A stretch of 64,000 nt of DNA, taken from assembly GCA_003116975.1 (NCBI GenBank), contig BGKB01000075.1:2780-66779 (forward strand). Reading direction: 5' to 3'. The stretch's first letter is position 1; every line of letters starts with the position of its first letter. This DNA is from Aurantiochytrium sp. KH105 (Eukaryota > Sar > Bigyra > Thraustochytrida > Thraustochytriidae). This document shows positions 20,738 through 30,787 of this stretch, in pieces. The translations under genes and the position numbers were made by a program. Under the pieces are notes generated by a model, which was not told the origin of the DNA, did no database searches, and worked only from the letters and a program-made list of their open reading frames with translations.

Positions 20738-20934
20738 CTGATGGTGTGTCTGCTCGATTCCGAGCGGGGCGGAGTAAGAAAAATAATGCTGTTCAAAGTG
20801 TCTCAATGTCTGAAAGCGCCTTTGCTGAGCCTGGATGAAAGGGGAGGGGGGCTGGGGCTCCGCGATGAGGGGTGAACTTGCCGAAGACGAGGACATTCAC
20901 GTTGCTGCCCACGAAGCCGATGCCAATGCCGAGG

Positions 20935-21715
20935 CGGGACGAAATCGTCGGCGAAATAGTTTTGCCGAAACGGGGTGTAGTCTCGGCCCGAAAAACGGGA
21001 CGAAATATCTAAAAATCAGAAAAGTCATTGAAAGAAATACCCCAGATCAAATTCAAATCTCGCGCGTTGGCATGGTTATTCCCACGATACCCCTCCGTCG
21101 CCATGCAAGTTTTCGGGGAGATTCATCCGGTGGACATGATCAAGCTTGATCTGCAAAGTAGGTACTTGTTGGCGTTGTAGCGGGAGCCTAACTACCGCTC
21201 TTCGTTGATAGCTGCGACGGCTGCATACCCTTACCTTGGCGTCGCGTTGCGACGCGCAACGACGAGATCACCCAGCAGACGTGCCGCAGCTATTCTCGCA
21301 TCATCCTTCTTCGCGCTGTGGTCGGCAGCGCAAGTTCGTCCACGCCATGACGCATGCCTTTGAGGATGGTGACGTGCGAGCGCCGCGGCAATAAATTCTC
21401 CGAACGCAACGCAATTTTTGAATTTACTATACGAAACTTCAGTAAGAGGGTCTTAGTCATATTAGCCTTAATTAATTTCTTCCCGTTTTTCGGGACGAGA
21501 CCTATTCTGACCTAATAGACCACTTTATACTCGCAGCCGCCAAATCAGTCTTTCATCTAAATCTCAATCAAAAACACTTTTCAGAATCTCAAACCTTGGT
21601 ATAGTAATCTAGACACGGAAACCTAGCTTTGCGCTCAATTTCATAACACGCGGTGTAGATCTGACCATGCCCAGACGGATAACGTGAGCAGAGATTTCGT
21701 CCCAATTTCGTCCCG
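20935..21715. mobile_element. Possible non-autonomous DNA transposon bounded by inverted CGGGACGAAAT motifs
   Basis: CGGGACGAAAT occurs at 20935-20945 and again at 20996-21006. Its inverse, ATTTCGTCCC(G), occurs at 21694-21703 and 21705-21715. A related palindromic CCCGTTTTTCGGGACGAG lies at 21482-21499. The ends therefore form an inverted repeat about 780 bp apart, each with the motif doubled. The interior is much more AT-rich than the surrounding DNA and has no open frame. No target-site duplication is evident next to these limits. A MITE-like element is the best guess; a non-mobile AT-rich island is the alternative. Confidence 0.35.
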
Positions 21716-22312
21716 TTTTATGTTGTTTATGTTATTTATTTATTTTTCCAAACGCACTCAGCCGCCGCCTTCCTCACCTGGTATCGCACCAACCCTCCCT
21801 TTATACGCGCCAAGACCCTCTTCCTCCCCAGCGACTTTGTCTCGTAGAAGGGCAACGCCCTCGATGAAAAGACCCCGACCCTGCGCGCTCTGTTGACGCC
21901 ATCGGCCGCGCCAGCTCGGCGAGACCGAGGCCCCCGGCGTCGTGAAATAGAAATAAAAATGAATCCATTTCACAGAATTGTTTGCAGAGACTGCCGATGG
22001 CGTCACCAGGCCTGCCCGAGCTCCGACGCGACCTCATACTCCCTCGCACCCAGCATCTGACTGAACCTACATTTGCGTGTCTCCCTGTCTCCGAGAGAGC
22101 AGATGGTGCCAATCGCCCGGATCCGTGTCCTCTGCCCGCTGCGCCAACAACGAATGGGTTCTTTACAAGTGCGCCCATCTTTGGAGCCATTTTACGCTGC
22201 ATGGCCTGTTTGTTAAGCAGAAAAGCCTGATCAGTTTATTTGTGAAGTGAAAATCGATTACTCCTTACGGTTAGTGAACTGGCGGCGGCGTGAGTGCGCT
22301 GGACGAACTCGC
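21716..22312. other. Intergenic region downstream of the HTH-protein gene
   Basis: About 600 bases of mixed composition with no recognisable gene or RNA. A short frame at 21684-21896 has no similarity that I can see. Confidence 0.4.
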
Positions 22313-23653
22313 TCAAGCATTTGGGGCATTTTGAGGCATGGCGGTCATCTGGGGAGATAATACTCCATTGATCTGTCTGGAGAGCTCATGCAGAAGTTTT
22401 TGTTTGAATTTTTCGGCGTCTTTATGATTGATTTCGCCATTAGACGGATAATTGAGAGAAATGTTGATGTTGAAGGTGATGGTGCCGTTGTTGACAATTT
22501 GAGGAAAAGGGCCGGCGCGGCACGCCTCAGAGGCAAGGTCCTCCTCATCCAGCCTGCGCAGCAAATGAGCAATTTTGCTCATCAACTCGTTGGTTTTCGT
22601 CTCCTCGCTAGGATCGCGCGACGCCGGGTTCTTGTCGCTCAAGCGAGACTCAGTGCCCCCTAGCTGCCCTTTCTCTGTCGTTCCGCCGAGATGATCCAGG
22701 ATCTTCTCGTTCCTGATTCCAACTTCGGTGTGGTGGCCCTCAAACTTATCAAACCACGTCTTGGCATTGTTGAAGTCGCGCGCCTGATTGCGACTCGAGG
22801 TCGGGACCTTAGAATTGCGCTGCAAAAGTTCCGGATGACGCTGTTTGAAGCCCGACCACCAGCCATTGCTCGCGACAAATTTCACCTTGCGCTGCGCGGC
22901 AATGTCTCGTGCAACTTGCTTGATCATACTGACATCAAGATGCAAGTTGCAACGAGCCGAATCCAGAACAAGTCTAACCAGCCTTTCCTCTTCATGCTTG
23001 GTCAGACGAGTCGCCGCCATCTGGCATTGTCCATCGTTGTTGCGCGCTTTTTCTAGACGACTAATCAACGTCGTCCTCGCGATCTTGATCCCGTTCCTGC
23101 TGTTCACACGGGCAGCCTCCGAAACACTCACAGGAGCATGTCCGGCAAACTCGCCACGGCAAAGGACCATGTCGATCGCCCGCTGCAGTTGAGCACAATA
23201 GGCGCTATTGCTCACGACGTTGTAGGTTCGCGAAGCTGGCTCGTTCATGCGAAGAGCGTCTTCGTCCTCCTCCTCGTCGTCCTCGTTGTTTTTGTCGTCT
23301 TTGTCGTTCTTGTCGTTCTCGGCCTCCTCATCGTCCGCAATGTCTCTCGCCGCCGTCGGTTCTTCAGTCTCCTCGTGGAGTTCCTCGCTTGACTGGCAAT
23401 CGGGCAGCGGCAACAACGATGACCTGGACCTAGGCGCCGGTGGTCCGCGGGCTTTCGAGTAAGCTTCGCGCCTTGCCCGGCGAGCGCTTTTCGTCGTTGG
23501 CGGAGGATGCTTCGCCTTGCGCTTGGGTCTCCCAGCCTTCTTCTTCTTTGGAGCCATGACTTGGACAGGACCTTGTTCACGCACAGGAGGGCCGACGCCA
23601 AAGAAGCCGCGCAGCGTTCGCTGCCCCGACATGATTGTCTCGGCGTACGACAC
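22313..23653 (-). CDS. CENP-B/pogo-type HTH protein with N-terminal PIP box and AT-hook, no DDE nuclease
   Basis: The protein has 446 residues; the start may be Met1 (23653) or Met8 (23632). Near the N-terminus QRTLRGFF (11-18) fits the PCNA-interacting PIP box exactly (Q-x-x-L-x-x-F-F). KKAGRPKRK (38-46) is an AT-hook-like/NLS segment. An acidic stretch follows (about 92-133). Residues ~150-201 resemble the pogo/psq helix-turn-helix. Residues ~215-276 (KHEEERLVRLVLDSARC, VARDIAAQRK, GWWSGFKQRHPEL) match the CENP-B-type HTH of pogo/jerky transposases. No DDE catalytic domain follows; instead there is a ~170-residue tail with a beta-like segment (GTITFNINISLNY). Best read as a domesticated transposase DNA-binding protein. 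A truncated transposon gene is the alternative. Confidence 0.75.
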   Translation of the reverse strand: MSYAETIMSGQRTLRGFFGVGPPVREQGPVQVMAPKKKKAGRPKRKAKHPPPTTKSARRARREAYSKARGPPAPRSRSSLLPLPDCQSSEELHEETEEPTAARDIADDEEAENDKNDKDDKNNEDDEEEDEDALRMNEPASRTYNVVSNSAYCAQLQRAIDMVLCRGEFAGHAPVSVSEAARVNSRNGIKIARTTLISRLEKARNNDGQCQMAATRLTKHEEERLVRLVLDSARCNLHLDVSMIKQVARDIAAQRKVKFVASNGWWSGFKQRHPELLQRNSKVPTSSRNQARDFNNAKTWFDKFEGHHTEVGIRNEKILDHLGGTTEKGQLGGTESRLSDKNPASRDPSEETKTNELMSKIAHLLRRLDEEDLASEACRAGPFPQIVNNGTITFNINISLNYPSNGEINHKDAEKFKQKLLHELSRQINGVLSPQMTAMPQNAPNA

Positions 23654-24128
23654 CTGCGCTCTGCCACCAACTTCGCGCTTCCCCGTTTGTCACCGACCTC
23701 ACGCGCCTCCCCGTGCACTACGCGCACGCGCTCGAACCTAACGACGACATGTCGAATATGGAGGTCGAATTTTGTTTCGCCCAATCTTCACAAGTTGAGT
23801 CTTGGAGCGCCGCGTCATCTTATCATTCTCGATGGGTCTCCTACCGCCTGAGCGAGCTTCAGAATCCATGGAAGCCGTGCGCGGAGGCCGCCGTGGGCGC
23901 CATGAGAGATGGAAGTGACATGAGCATCATCTTATGAGATCGAGAAAAGGTAAGTGGGTTGGTTGTTTGATACGAGCAAGCACGTTCACATTTCCAAATC
24001 AGACAAACAAGTGTCGAGAAAATCGCTTTCTGGCTTCAAATTCGATTTTTGCGGGGGGTTCAAATGTTGATTGGCATGGCCAGGCATTTGCGATAGACAA
24101 ACAAGCGTGCAGAGCAGAGAATGGTAGT
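23654..24128. other. Intergenic region between CDC6 and the HTH-protein gene
   Basis: About 475 bases serving as 3' flank of CDC6 and promoter of the HTH-protein gene (both minus strand). A good plus-strand splice-donor-like sequence (AAAAGGTAAGTG) occurs near 23945, after an open frame at 23635-23937. No matching acceptor or protein similarity supports a gene. Confidence 0.4.
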
Positions 24129-25694
24129 CTAAGACCCAGCAGCGTAAAAGTTGACGCCTCCATTATGCCTGTGAGATTTTCCGGAAAGAAGATTCTTGGT
24201 GGCGACATTTTCCTCAAGAGCGCTGACGGCATCCGCCTCGAGCACGTCGACCTTGAGTGACCGCTGACGAAGCTCCTTCTTCGGATTTCCTGCAAGAGCA
24301 ACAAGACCGTCCTCGAAGAGACGCCCGAGCAAGGAGTCGCAGAAGCTCGCAAAAGGCTGCGCCGGGAGGCCCCATTCTCGAGTCATGGAAGTGTACGTGC
24401 GGAAGACGTCGTTAACGATGAGCGCACGCTTCCCTTCGCGTGCGATGGCGCGTTGCTGTCGGATAATTGCGCAGAGCGCGTACTGTACTTGAAGCGGCAG
24501 CTCCGTGATGGTTTTAGTGTGGCTTGCTTCGAGAGCAGAGCGCATGACCCGAAGCATCGTCGCAGCGCCCACGACTATTTCTCGTCGACCCGTTGCATCT
24601 TCGCTGGTCCTCTCGGCTTGCAAAGACGTCGGGGCGGCAGGTTGTGCAGCTTGAAGCAACGCACATTTGCAAATGTCGAGGCCCTTTCGCAAATCACCAG
24701 ACTTGGCAGCCACCTTGCGCGCACAAAGCTCAATGCCAACGGGGTCGAAACGGACCTTGCCCAAAGTGGTCTCGCTAGCCATGCGACTTGTGTGCGCCTC
24801 CAGAATGGCCTTGAGCTGATCCTTGTTATAAGCAGGAAAAACGAGCATTTCCGAGGAATAGCCTTCGCGCAAGAGCTCGGGAAGGAAGCGATCGTGAAGA
24901 TTCACCGCGTTTGCGATCCCAATGAGGATGAGACGCGAGCGAGGAAGGTTTGCCCAACGAAAGAGCTGGTACAACACCTCTTGTCGTGCCGTTTGCGACT
25001 TGCTTGCGGTGATGAGCTGGTCGATCTCATCGAGCAACACCACGAAGAGTGGATTTGCACTGCGACCGCGGCCGTCTTGCGAAGGACGCAAGACCCTTTC
25101 AAGTGCTGCGCGCGCGGTTGAGGTTGCTGCGTTGACTGAAGACTCGAATCCTAGTGCCTTGAGAATCGCTCCGTAAATATGTCCGGGCCGTTCGAGCGTA
25201 TTCCCGTTCAACTTTCCTACCTTGATCGAACCTTTGCGTCCCGCGCCTTGCGCCATCTCTGACGCAAGGACATAGTGCACACAAGCAGTCTTTCCCGTCC
25301 CGGTCGTGCCGCATACATACAGGGACCCGCCCTTGCGGAGCTCAAGATGGCTACGTAGGAATTCGCGCACGGCGTCAAGCTGCTCTTGACGGCCAATTAT
25401 GCCAGCCTCTTCTGCGGAGAGCACTGGCACAGAGAGCTTGGCCTTTTTACTTTTGCTCTTCTCCGTCTTGTTTTGCGATCCTATGTCTTCTACGTCGCGC
25501 TTACAGCGTTTCTTGCGCGAGTCGCCGGGCGCCGCCGCGCTATTGTGGTGCACGTTCTGGTCCAAGATCTCCGTTTTCCTCCTCCCTCGACGCGGTGCTG
25601 GCGCTGCCACGCGGTGGCGTTTGGGCGCGCGCGTTGCCAGCGTCTTCGTCGTTTGGCTCGCCGCCGCCTGCGTGCGCGCCCGGGTGGTCGGCAT
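24129..25694 (-). CDS. CDC6: CDC6, AAA+ replication origin licensing factor
   Basis: The protein has 521 residues from the chosen Met (25694); an upstream Met (25820) in the same frame is possible. A Lys/Arg/Ala-rich N-terminal ~88 residues contains basic NLS-like clusters (APRRGRRK, KKRCKR). The AAA+ core begins at GIIGRQEQLDAVREFL. Walker A is GTTGTGKT (about 129-136), Walker B is VVLLDEIDQL (about 218-227), sensor 1 is LILIGIANAVNL (about 255-266), and the sensor 2 region is KSGDLRKGLDICKCAL. A C-terminal winged helix follows (QVQYALCAIIRQQRA...). LIGIANAVNLHDR and the overall spacing fit Cdc6 better than Orc1; there is no BAH domain. Cdc6 loads MCM2-7 with ORC and Cdt1. The gene diverges from DONSON. 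Confidence 0.94.
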   Translation of the reverse strand: MPTTRARTQAAASQTTKTLATRAPKRHRVAAPAPRRGRRKTEILDQNVHHNSAAAPGDSRKKRCKRDVEDIGSQNKTEKSKSKKAKLSVPVLSAEEAGIIGRQEQLDAVREFLRSHLELRKGGSLYVCGTTGTGKTACVHYVLASEMAQGAGRKGSIKVGKLNGNTLERPGHIYGAILKALGFESSVNAATSTARAALERVLRPSQDGRGRSANPLFVVLLDEIDQLITASKSQTARQEVLYQLFRWANLPRSRLILIGIANAVNLHDRFLPELLREGYSSEMLVFPAYNKDQLKAILEAHTSRMASETTLGKVRFDPVGIELCARKVAAKSGDLRKGLDICKCALLQAAQPAAPTSLQAERTSEDATGRREIVVGAATMLRVMRSALEASHTKTITELPLQVQYALCAIIRQQRAIAREGKRALIVNDVFRTYTSMTREWGLPAQPFASFCDSLLGRLFEDGLVALAGNPKKELRQRSLKVDVLEADAVSALEENVATKNLLSGKSHRHNGGVNFYAAGS

Positions 25695-25846
25695 CCTGCG
25701 TGCGTGCGGACTCCCTCGCTTGCTCGATCCGAACTGCGTGCGGCCAAGATGATAATGGTGCGCAAGCCCGATGTGACGGTTAAGTCGTGCAGTAGCTTCT
25801 GACCTAACCGTCGCAGTCATTTCTAGAGGGATGGGCGCATCGCAGC
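25695..25846. promoter_or_regulatory. Short shared divergent promoter of CDC6 and DONSON
   Basis: Only about 150 bases separate the chosen CDC6 start (minus) from the first DONSON start (plus), so the two genes must share a bidirectional promoter or have overlapping leaders. No canonical TATA box is evident. A GATAGATAGATG run lies just inside the DONSON frame at about 25869-25880. Confidence 0.55.
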
Positions 25847-28015
25847 ATGGCCGCGAGGCTGCTTGCCCAGATAGATAGATGCGCAAGGATGGCTCACCGG
25901 GACGGCGAGGCGAGCGCGACGGCGGCGTCGGCGGCGACGACCTTGGAGGCGCCAGAGGTTGGCGGCCAGCACGAGGAGAACGACGGCGGCGAGGAGAACG
26001 ACGGCGGCGGCGGCGGCGGCGGCAGCAGCAACGATTTGGACTCTCGCCAGGAGCAGGAGGGCCAGCAGCGACCCGCGCAGAGCGAGACACGGGGCAAGGA
26101 GAATGACGGCGGGCGTGGCGGGCAGCCAGCGCCGCAACCTCCGCCGCTGTCTGCGGCCAAAGGGCGAGGAAGGCGACCAGGCAAACGTCCAGCGCCGTTT
26201 TCGTCCTTTGTGCCCAAGAACGCCCAAGGCAGTGGCATCAAGAGACGCCAGCTGTCGCCATCGACCATACAGCGGAACAAAGAGCCCACCGAGACCAAAG
26301 GTGACCACGACGAAAAGGTCTCCTCGGTCAGCCGAGTAAAACACGTTCCTGTGGACGATGTTCTTGGACCGAACAGCAATTCCATGGACTTGTATGCCGA
26401 CTTTTTGGGAGCGATGGACACGAGTCGTGCTGGTCAAGCGGCGACGACGATGACGTCGTCGTCTTTTCGCGTCAAGGCAAGCGCCGGGGCAGCGCAAGCA
26501 AGTAGTCGGGAAAGCGCGACGTCGATGAGCAACTTCCGCAGCGCTTTAAGCAGGAGTGAGGGAACTGGAATGTCAAGAAGCAATGGATTTATGCCTTGTG
26601 CATCAGGCACCGGACAGCAACGTCCTCGCGTTGCCTTGGCAGAAGTGGCGCGACGACATATTCCAAATTGGTCGCTGGCACAGACAGTGACAATCGAGTC
26701 TAGCGAAAGCGACGGCCTCGATTGGGCAGAGCGGCTGTGGATGCCTCTAGACATTGTTGCCGGAATTCGCAAGGCTGCCACCGGAGACAACAGTGATCGG
26801 GATCTCTTATCGTTGCTGAGCCATTTTGAGTATCCCGCATCACAAGGGCCAAGTGCGGCCGACTTGAATCGGCTGCAAATCATTGTGCCTGCAAACTTCA
26901 AGCTTCACTGTCAACAGCGCGTGGATGGATCGTCAGACGGCCCAGTTGAGGCCGGCGAGCGATCGCGAGGCATAGGCGGAATAGGAAGTGGAGGCTTGCA
27001 AGCCACCACGTCGATAACGTCACAGCAAGGGGAAGGTATGCAGCAAGATGGCGGAGGAGCAATGGGAGCGAGCGCAAGAGGATCGCGGCGACATATAGGG
27101 GGTGACGCAGGTTCCGGCGCAGGCGCAGCAGGCAGTGGGGAAGGGCATTTTCTGTTCGACAAGAGATGCAAATGGGGTGAGGCTTTCAAGTCAGTCATGT
27201 CTTTGCTTGAACAGAACAAGTGCCCGTATTTTTACGTCAATGACCCGGACAGCGGAGTCATCGGGCTCTTCATGGGCCGCGGACAACTCGGCGCGGACCC
27301 GGAGGCGCCCGTTTGTGCTGTCTTCTCGCAGTCGTCAGCGAGCTTACGAAGCCAGTTGACTCGCTGTCAGGTTAAATTCGAATGTCCATTGGACAGTTCA
27401 CTGGAAAAGGACATGTCCACGATTGACCCCGAGCTCCAGGACGAGTTGCGCGCTTACTCAAGATCTGCAAGCGCAAGCCGCGGGGCGGGCGCAACTCGGA
27501 GTGCTCTGCTTACGCGCGCCTCGAGCACGATTGCCTCCGACGATCGATTACGCTCGTTGCTTGGCTTTGTGGGGCGTCAAGCAGTGCACGGATTATTCAA
27601 TGTACTCATGAATCGCATCGTGCAACGCAACGGACTTCACGAATGCCCACAGCTCGTTTCGCCCGTGCCATTTTTGCACGCCATGTGTCAGGCGCCGCCT
27701 CGGAGCGTGCCACGACTTGTGAAAATTGCGCATGGAAGGGAGGCAAGAGAAGTGGATACGCTCAAGCTAAGTGGCCCTACAGCGGCGCCACAAATGGCCG
27801 CGATCTTACGAGCTATCGCAAATGCTGTACCAAACCGGCGAGGACAGTCGTTGACGGTGCGTCTGCAAGCAGATCCTAATACACATCTATTTAATGAGGC
27901 ATTACACAAGATGGCATCGAGGCATGGACTGGGCTCGGGTATGGCGCAGCCACCTCTTAGGTCCGAGGTTGCGCTAAGTCTCGGCGCAGCACGCGTCGAG
28001 GTCTCAGAATTGTAA
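25847..28015 (+). CDS. DONSON: DONSON homologue, replisome/CMG helicase assembly factor
   Basis: The protein has 722 residues from Met 25847; Met15 at 25889 is also possible. The N-terminal ~270 residues are disordered, with acidic Gly-rich and Gln-rich parts. The conserved DONSON core begins at WSLAQTVTIESSESDGLDW (about 275-293), matching the vertebrate WSIKTRLLFTSSQPFTWAD region. Next comes CKWGEAFKSVMSLLEQNKCP with YFYV (about 441-464), then a C-terminal block (VHGLFNVLMNRIV, LVSPVPFLHAMCQA, LKLSGPTAAPQMAAILRAIA). An insert of ~75 Gly/Ser/Ala-rich residues separates the first two blocks. Family knowledge: DONSON helps deliver GINS to MCM to form the CMG helicase and protects forks. It shares a promoter with CDC6, which acts one step earlier. 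The gene converges with the BAP31-like gene. Confidence 0.92.
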   Translation: MAARLLAQIDRCARMAHRDGEASATAASAATTLEAPEVGGQHEENDGGEENDGGGGGGGSSNDLDSRQEQEGQQRPAQSETRGKENDGGRGGQPAPQPPPLSAAKGRGRRPGKRPAPFSSFVPKNAQGSGIKRRQLSPSTIQRNKEPTETKGDHDEKVSSVSRVKHVPVDDVLGPNSNSMDLYADFLGAMDTSRAGQAATTMTSSSFRVKASAGAAQASSRESATSMSNFRSALSRSEGTGMSRSNGFMPCASGTGQQRPRVALAEVARRHIPNWSLAQTVTIESSESDGLDWAERLWMPLDIVAGIRKAATGDNSDRDLLSLLSHFEYPASQGPSAADLNRLQIIVPANFKLHCQQRVDGSSDGPVEAGERSRGIGGIGSGGLQATTSITSQQGEGMQQDGGGAMGASARGSRRHIGGDAGSGAGAAGSGEGHFLFDKRCKWGEAFKSVMSLLEQNKCPYFYVNDPDSGVIGLFMGRGQLGADPEAPVCAVFSQSSASLRSQLTRCQVKFECPLDSSLEKDMSTIDPELQDELRAYSRSASASRGAGATRSALLTRASSTIASDDRLRSLLGFVGRQAVHGLFNVLMNRIVQRNGLHECPQLVSPVPFLHAMCQAPPRSVPRLVKIAHGREAREVDTLKLSGPTAAPQMAAILRAIANAVPNRRGQSLTVRLQADPNTHLFNEALHKMASRHGLGSGMAQPPLRSEVALSLGAARVEVSEL

Positions 28016-28205
28016 TACATCCAGATAGAATCGAACAATTTGGCTTTGCTTTTGTATTCAGACTGGGTCTTGACCTTGGCCTCTCGGCCTCACGTCGTCT
28101 CGGTGCCTTGGCCTTGACCCATGGTGTAGACGTTAGCTTACTTGCGTGCACGAGGCCGGCAGATTGTGGATTGAGCACGGACGATTGGATCGAAGAAGCC
28201 TGCCT

Positions 28206-28883
28206 CTATCGGTCCTTTTTGGGCTCGGCCGACGCTACTTTGTCAGCGGCGGCCTCGAGCTTTGCAATCTGGTCAATGAGACGTTCATGTTCGTTCTTGA
28301 AAGCATTGCTCTGCTCTTTAATGATGTTGCACTCCTTGGTCGCGGCCTCGGCTTCGCGCTTGAGACGCGCATTTTCTGTCATGAGTTTTTCCAACTTGGC
28401 GGCAATTTCCGTGGCGCCGCCATCGGTCCCGGCCTTTTGTGCGGCCTCATGAAGCATCTTGATTGATTGAGCAGAGCCGGCCTTGGCTTGTTTCTCGAGC
28501 GTTTGCAAGTTTTTACCCATGCGCTCCTCCGCAGCCTGGGCCTTGACCAAACGGCTGCAGACCGAGGTAAAGAGCACGAAAGTAAGCAGGAGGGCTCCGA
28601 CCATGGATGATCGGTACGTGGTAATGACGAGCGTCTGCCAGCGAGGATCCGACTCGTAGCCGTGGGCGTCGCTCCGCGGCTTGTAGTCGACGAGACCGAC
28701 CACGCTTTCTGCGAAGGGCACGAGCGAAGTGGACGCCGCAGCAATGAGCATGACCAGACCCGGACGAACCGCGAGCGCGGTCTCCACGACGCTCCGCGGA
28801 AGCGGCGCAGCCAAGAGCGCCATGGTGACAATGAGCGCCAGGCTCACTGCCTCGCTGAGTCCCATCCACGCCACGGGCGCCAT
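28206..28883 (-). CDS. BAP29/BAP31-like ER membrane protein
   Basis: The protein has 225 residues. It has three hydrophobic segments (about 8-27, 37-58 and 91-110, the last being SSMVGALLLTFVLFTSVCSR). A cytosolic coiled coil follows (about 140-215), including KLEKLMTENARLKREAEAAT and IIKEQSNAFKNEHERLIDQI, closely resembling the BAP31 C-terminal coiled coil. The chain ends in KKDR, a dilysine KKxx ER-retrieval signal as in animal BAP31 (KKEE). Family members are ER cargo receptors and quality-control factors for membrane proteins. Met7 is an alternative start. The gene converges with DONSON, with about 190 bases between stops. Confidence 0.87.
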   Translation of the reverse strand: MAPVAWMGLSEAVSLALIVTMALLAAPLPRSVVETALAVRPGLVMLIAAASTSLVPFAESVVGLVDYKPRSDAHGYESDPRWQTLVITTYRSSMVGALLLTFVLFTSVCSRLVKAQAAEERMGKNLQTLEKQAKAGSAQSIKMLHEAAQKAGTDGGATEIAAKLEKLMTENARLKREAEAATKECNIIKEQSNAFKNEHERLIDQIAKLEAAADKVASAEPKKDR

Positions 28884-30787
28884 CGTGTTTTCTCTTGCAG
28901 CTGTCTTCTCTCGAATCCCCTGATTCCTGTTTTGGCCACGTCACATCCTCATTTTTCGATTCGATTGCTTGTATACGCCTACTAGGCCTCTCTTTCTTTG
29001 CACCGTGACGCTGCGTCCAGCACATCATCTGGGCACGTGATGCATCGTGGGGGGGGGGGGCGACGAAGTGGTATTGCGATTGATTAATATGCTTTTGCAT
29101 GCTGTTCGGAAATCTGCTCGCTCTTTCTTGAGTATCGATGCTGATGTTGGAAACAACAAAGTTGTCATCGCACTCGGAACGAGGAGAAAATGATGACATC
29201 TCGTTGGGTCAATGTGTTAAGATCAAAGCGGAAACTTTTTCCTCATACGAGGAGCTCAAGAAGGAGAAGTTAACGTCATGGGGACTTGCGTGCAATTATC
29301 GACTATGGTAGGCAGACCACTCGCGTTTCTTTCACAATGGCTGTTTCGAGTCCGCACGATGCCAGGTTCCTTTCAGAGAATGCAAAAGAATCATTGTCAG
29401 CGTAGCCGACATCTCGACTGCGCAAGTACGATAGAAGAGCGCAGTCGCTTTGGCCCGGCGTCTACTTTTGGGTTTTAACCAAACAGTCCTTGCTGATCTG
29501 CACGCATCAATCATGCGAGGACCCTTCCATCTTAGCTAGAGTAACATGGAGCTCTTTCCTTACGGCAACGCATTGTTGCCCATAAAAGGATCATGAAAGT
29601 TGCTCTTTAGGAGCTGAGTATTTGTATAGCTTGAGTCAAAGCTTGATCTTCGTCAAAGGCCACCTCGTGCTCTTTGTCATGAGTCTTGGCAAGGTATACG
29701 AGTAGTCATAGCTTGAAAGGTGAAGTCAAGCCCTTTTACTCTTCGTGATAGAAAGGCTCTGGTTGGCTGCTTTTCGTTTCATCTGAAGCATTGCAGTTTC
29801 CTGCATCTGGCTTGCTGTGCTTTCCTCATACTTTGTGCCCCATGGTATCCCCGTGACTGCGTTGCTTCGAACAGAAGCGCCTCGCCTCAAGTGGGCCGAA
29901 TCTCGGCAATCGGGTGGCGCTGGCTCGTCGTGCAACGAGGGCAAGACCGCCGCGAAGCTTTTCTTTTCCCTGTCCACCCCCGTTTGCTTGGGAGGTATTC
30001 TTAGATTCTGACCGGGAACTTGATTCGCTGTGCGTGCGGAGTCAGCAAGCAGGCAAGCAAGCAACTGCAAGCAGCAGTGGCAGCTGCAGGCGCGATGAGG
30101 CCCCGTCGCTCGTATTCGCGCGCGTTCACCACGACCGTGGCGACGAGACCACGACCCACGGCAAGGCCGCGTCGCGGCATCCGCGCACGTGCAGCGTTCG
30201 CGAGGCGGGGCGCGGCGCGGCGAGAGACGAGGTAGGACGCTTGCCCCCTTTAAGATTCGGAAGAGGGCCGCAAGGTTCTGTCTCGTGCCAAAGCTGACGT
30301 GCGCCACCCTGAGGACCCGAGGCTATCTGGCAACCAACCACAACCAGAAGGCAAGGCACGCTGCTGTGGCTGGCTGGCTGGCAGGTTGGCCGGGTGCACG
30401 GCCAGCGCGCAGGCAATAGCGGGCAAGAAGGCAAGCAAGCAAGCAAGCAAGCAGGCAGGCAAGTAAACAAGAGACACCACGCGCAGGCGTGTAGACAGCT
30501 TCGCAGCGCGCGCCGGCCGACGACACGGACCGCGTGGACGCGCAGGGCGCCTCGACAGCGTCTCGACAGAGCCTCGGCAGCAACGCAGCAGCAGCAGGAG
30601 CGTGTGTGCATCAGCCATTCTTGCGAAGGCTGCACGCGCTCCGAACAGACTGAACACCCGTCAAGGCGTCCTCTGGCCAGCCAGAGGTGCTGCTCTTGCT
30701 GCTACTGCTGCTGCTGCTGCACACGGCGCAAGGCGCAAGGCACGAAGGAGCTAGGGATCGAACCGTGCTCGAACGAAAGCAAAGGCC
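28884..30787. other. Intergenic region between the BAP31-like gene and charged-family paralogue A
   Basis: About 1.9 kb with no supportable gene. A pure poly-G run of 12 lies at about 29050-29061. The half nearest paralogue A is GC-rich with GCAA/GGCA repeats at about 30430-30470 and CTGCTG at about 30688-30720. A GGTTCGATCCC-like sequence on the minus strand at about 30745 resembles a tRNA B-box but lacks a paired T-arm or A-box, so no tRNA is called. Confidence 0.45.

Noticed and set aside
22050-22180. tRNA-like A-box (GGCGCAGCGGG) on the minus strand with a distant GGTTCAGTC
   Set aside because: The elements are about 95 bases apart, and no acceptor or anticodon stem can be drawn.
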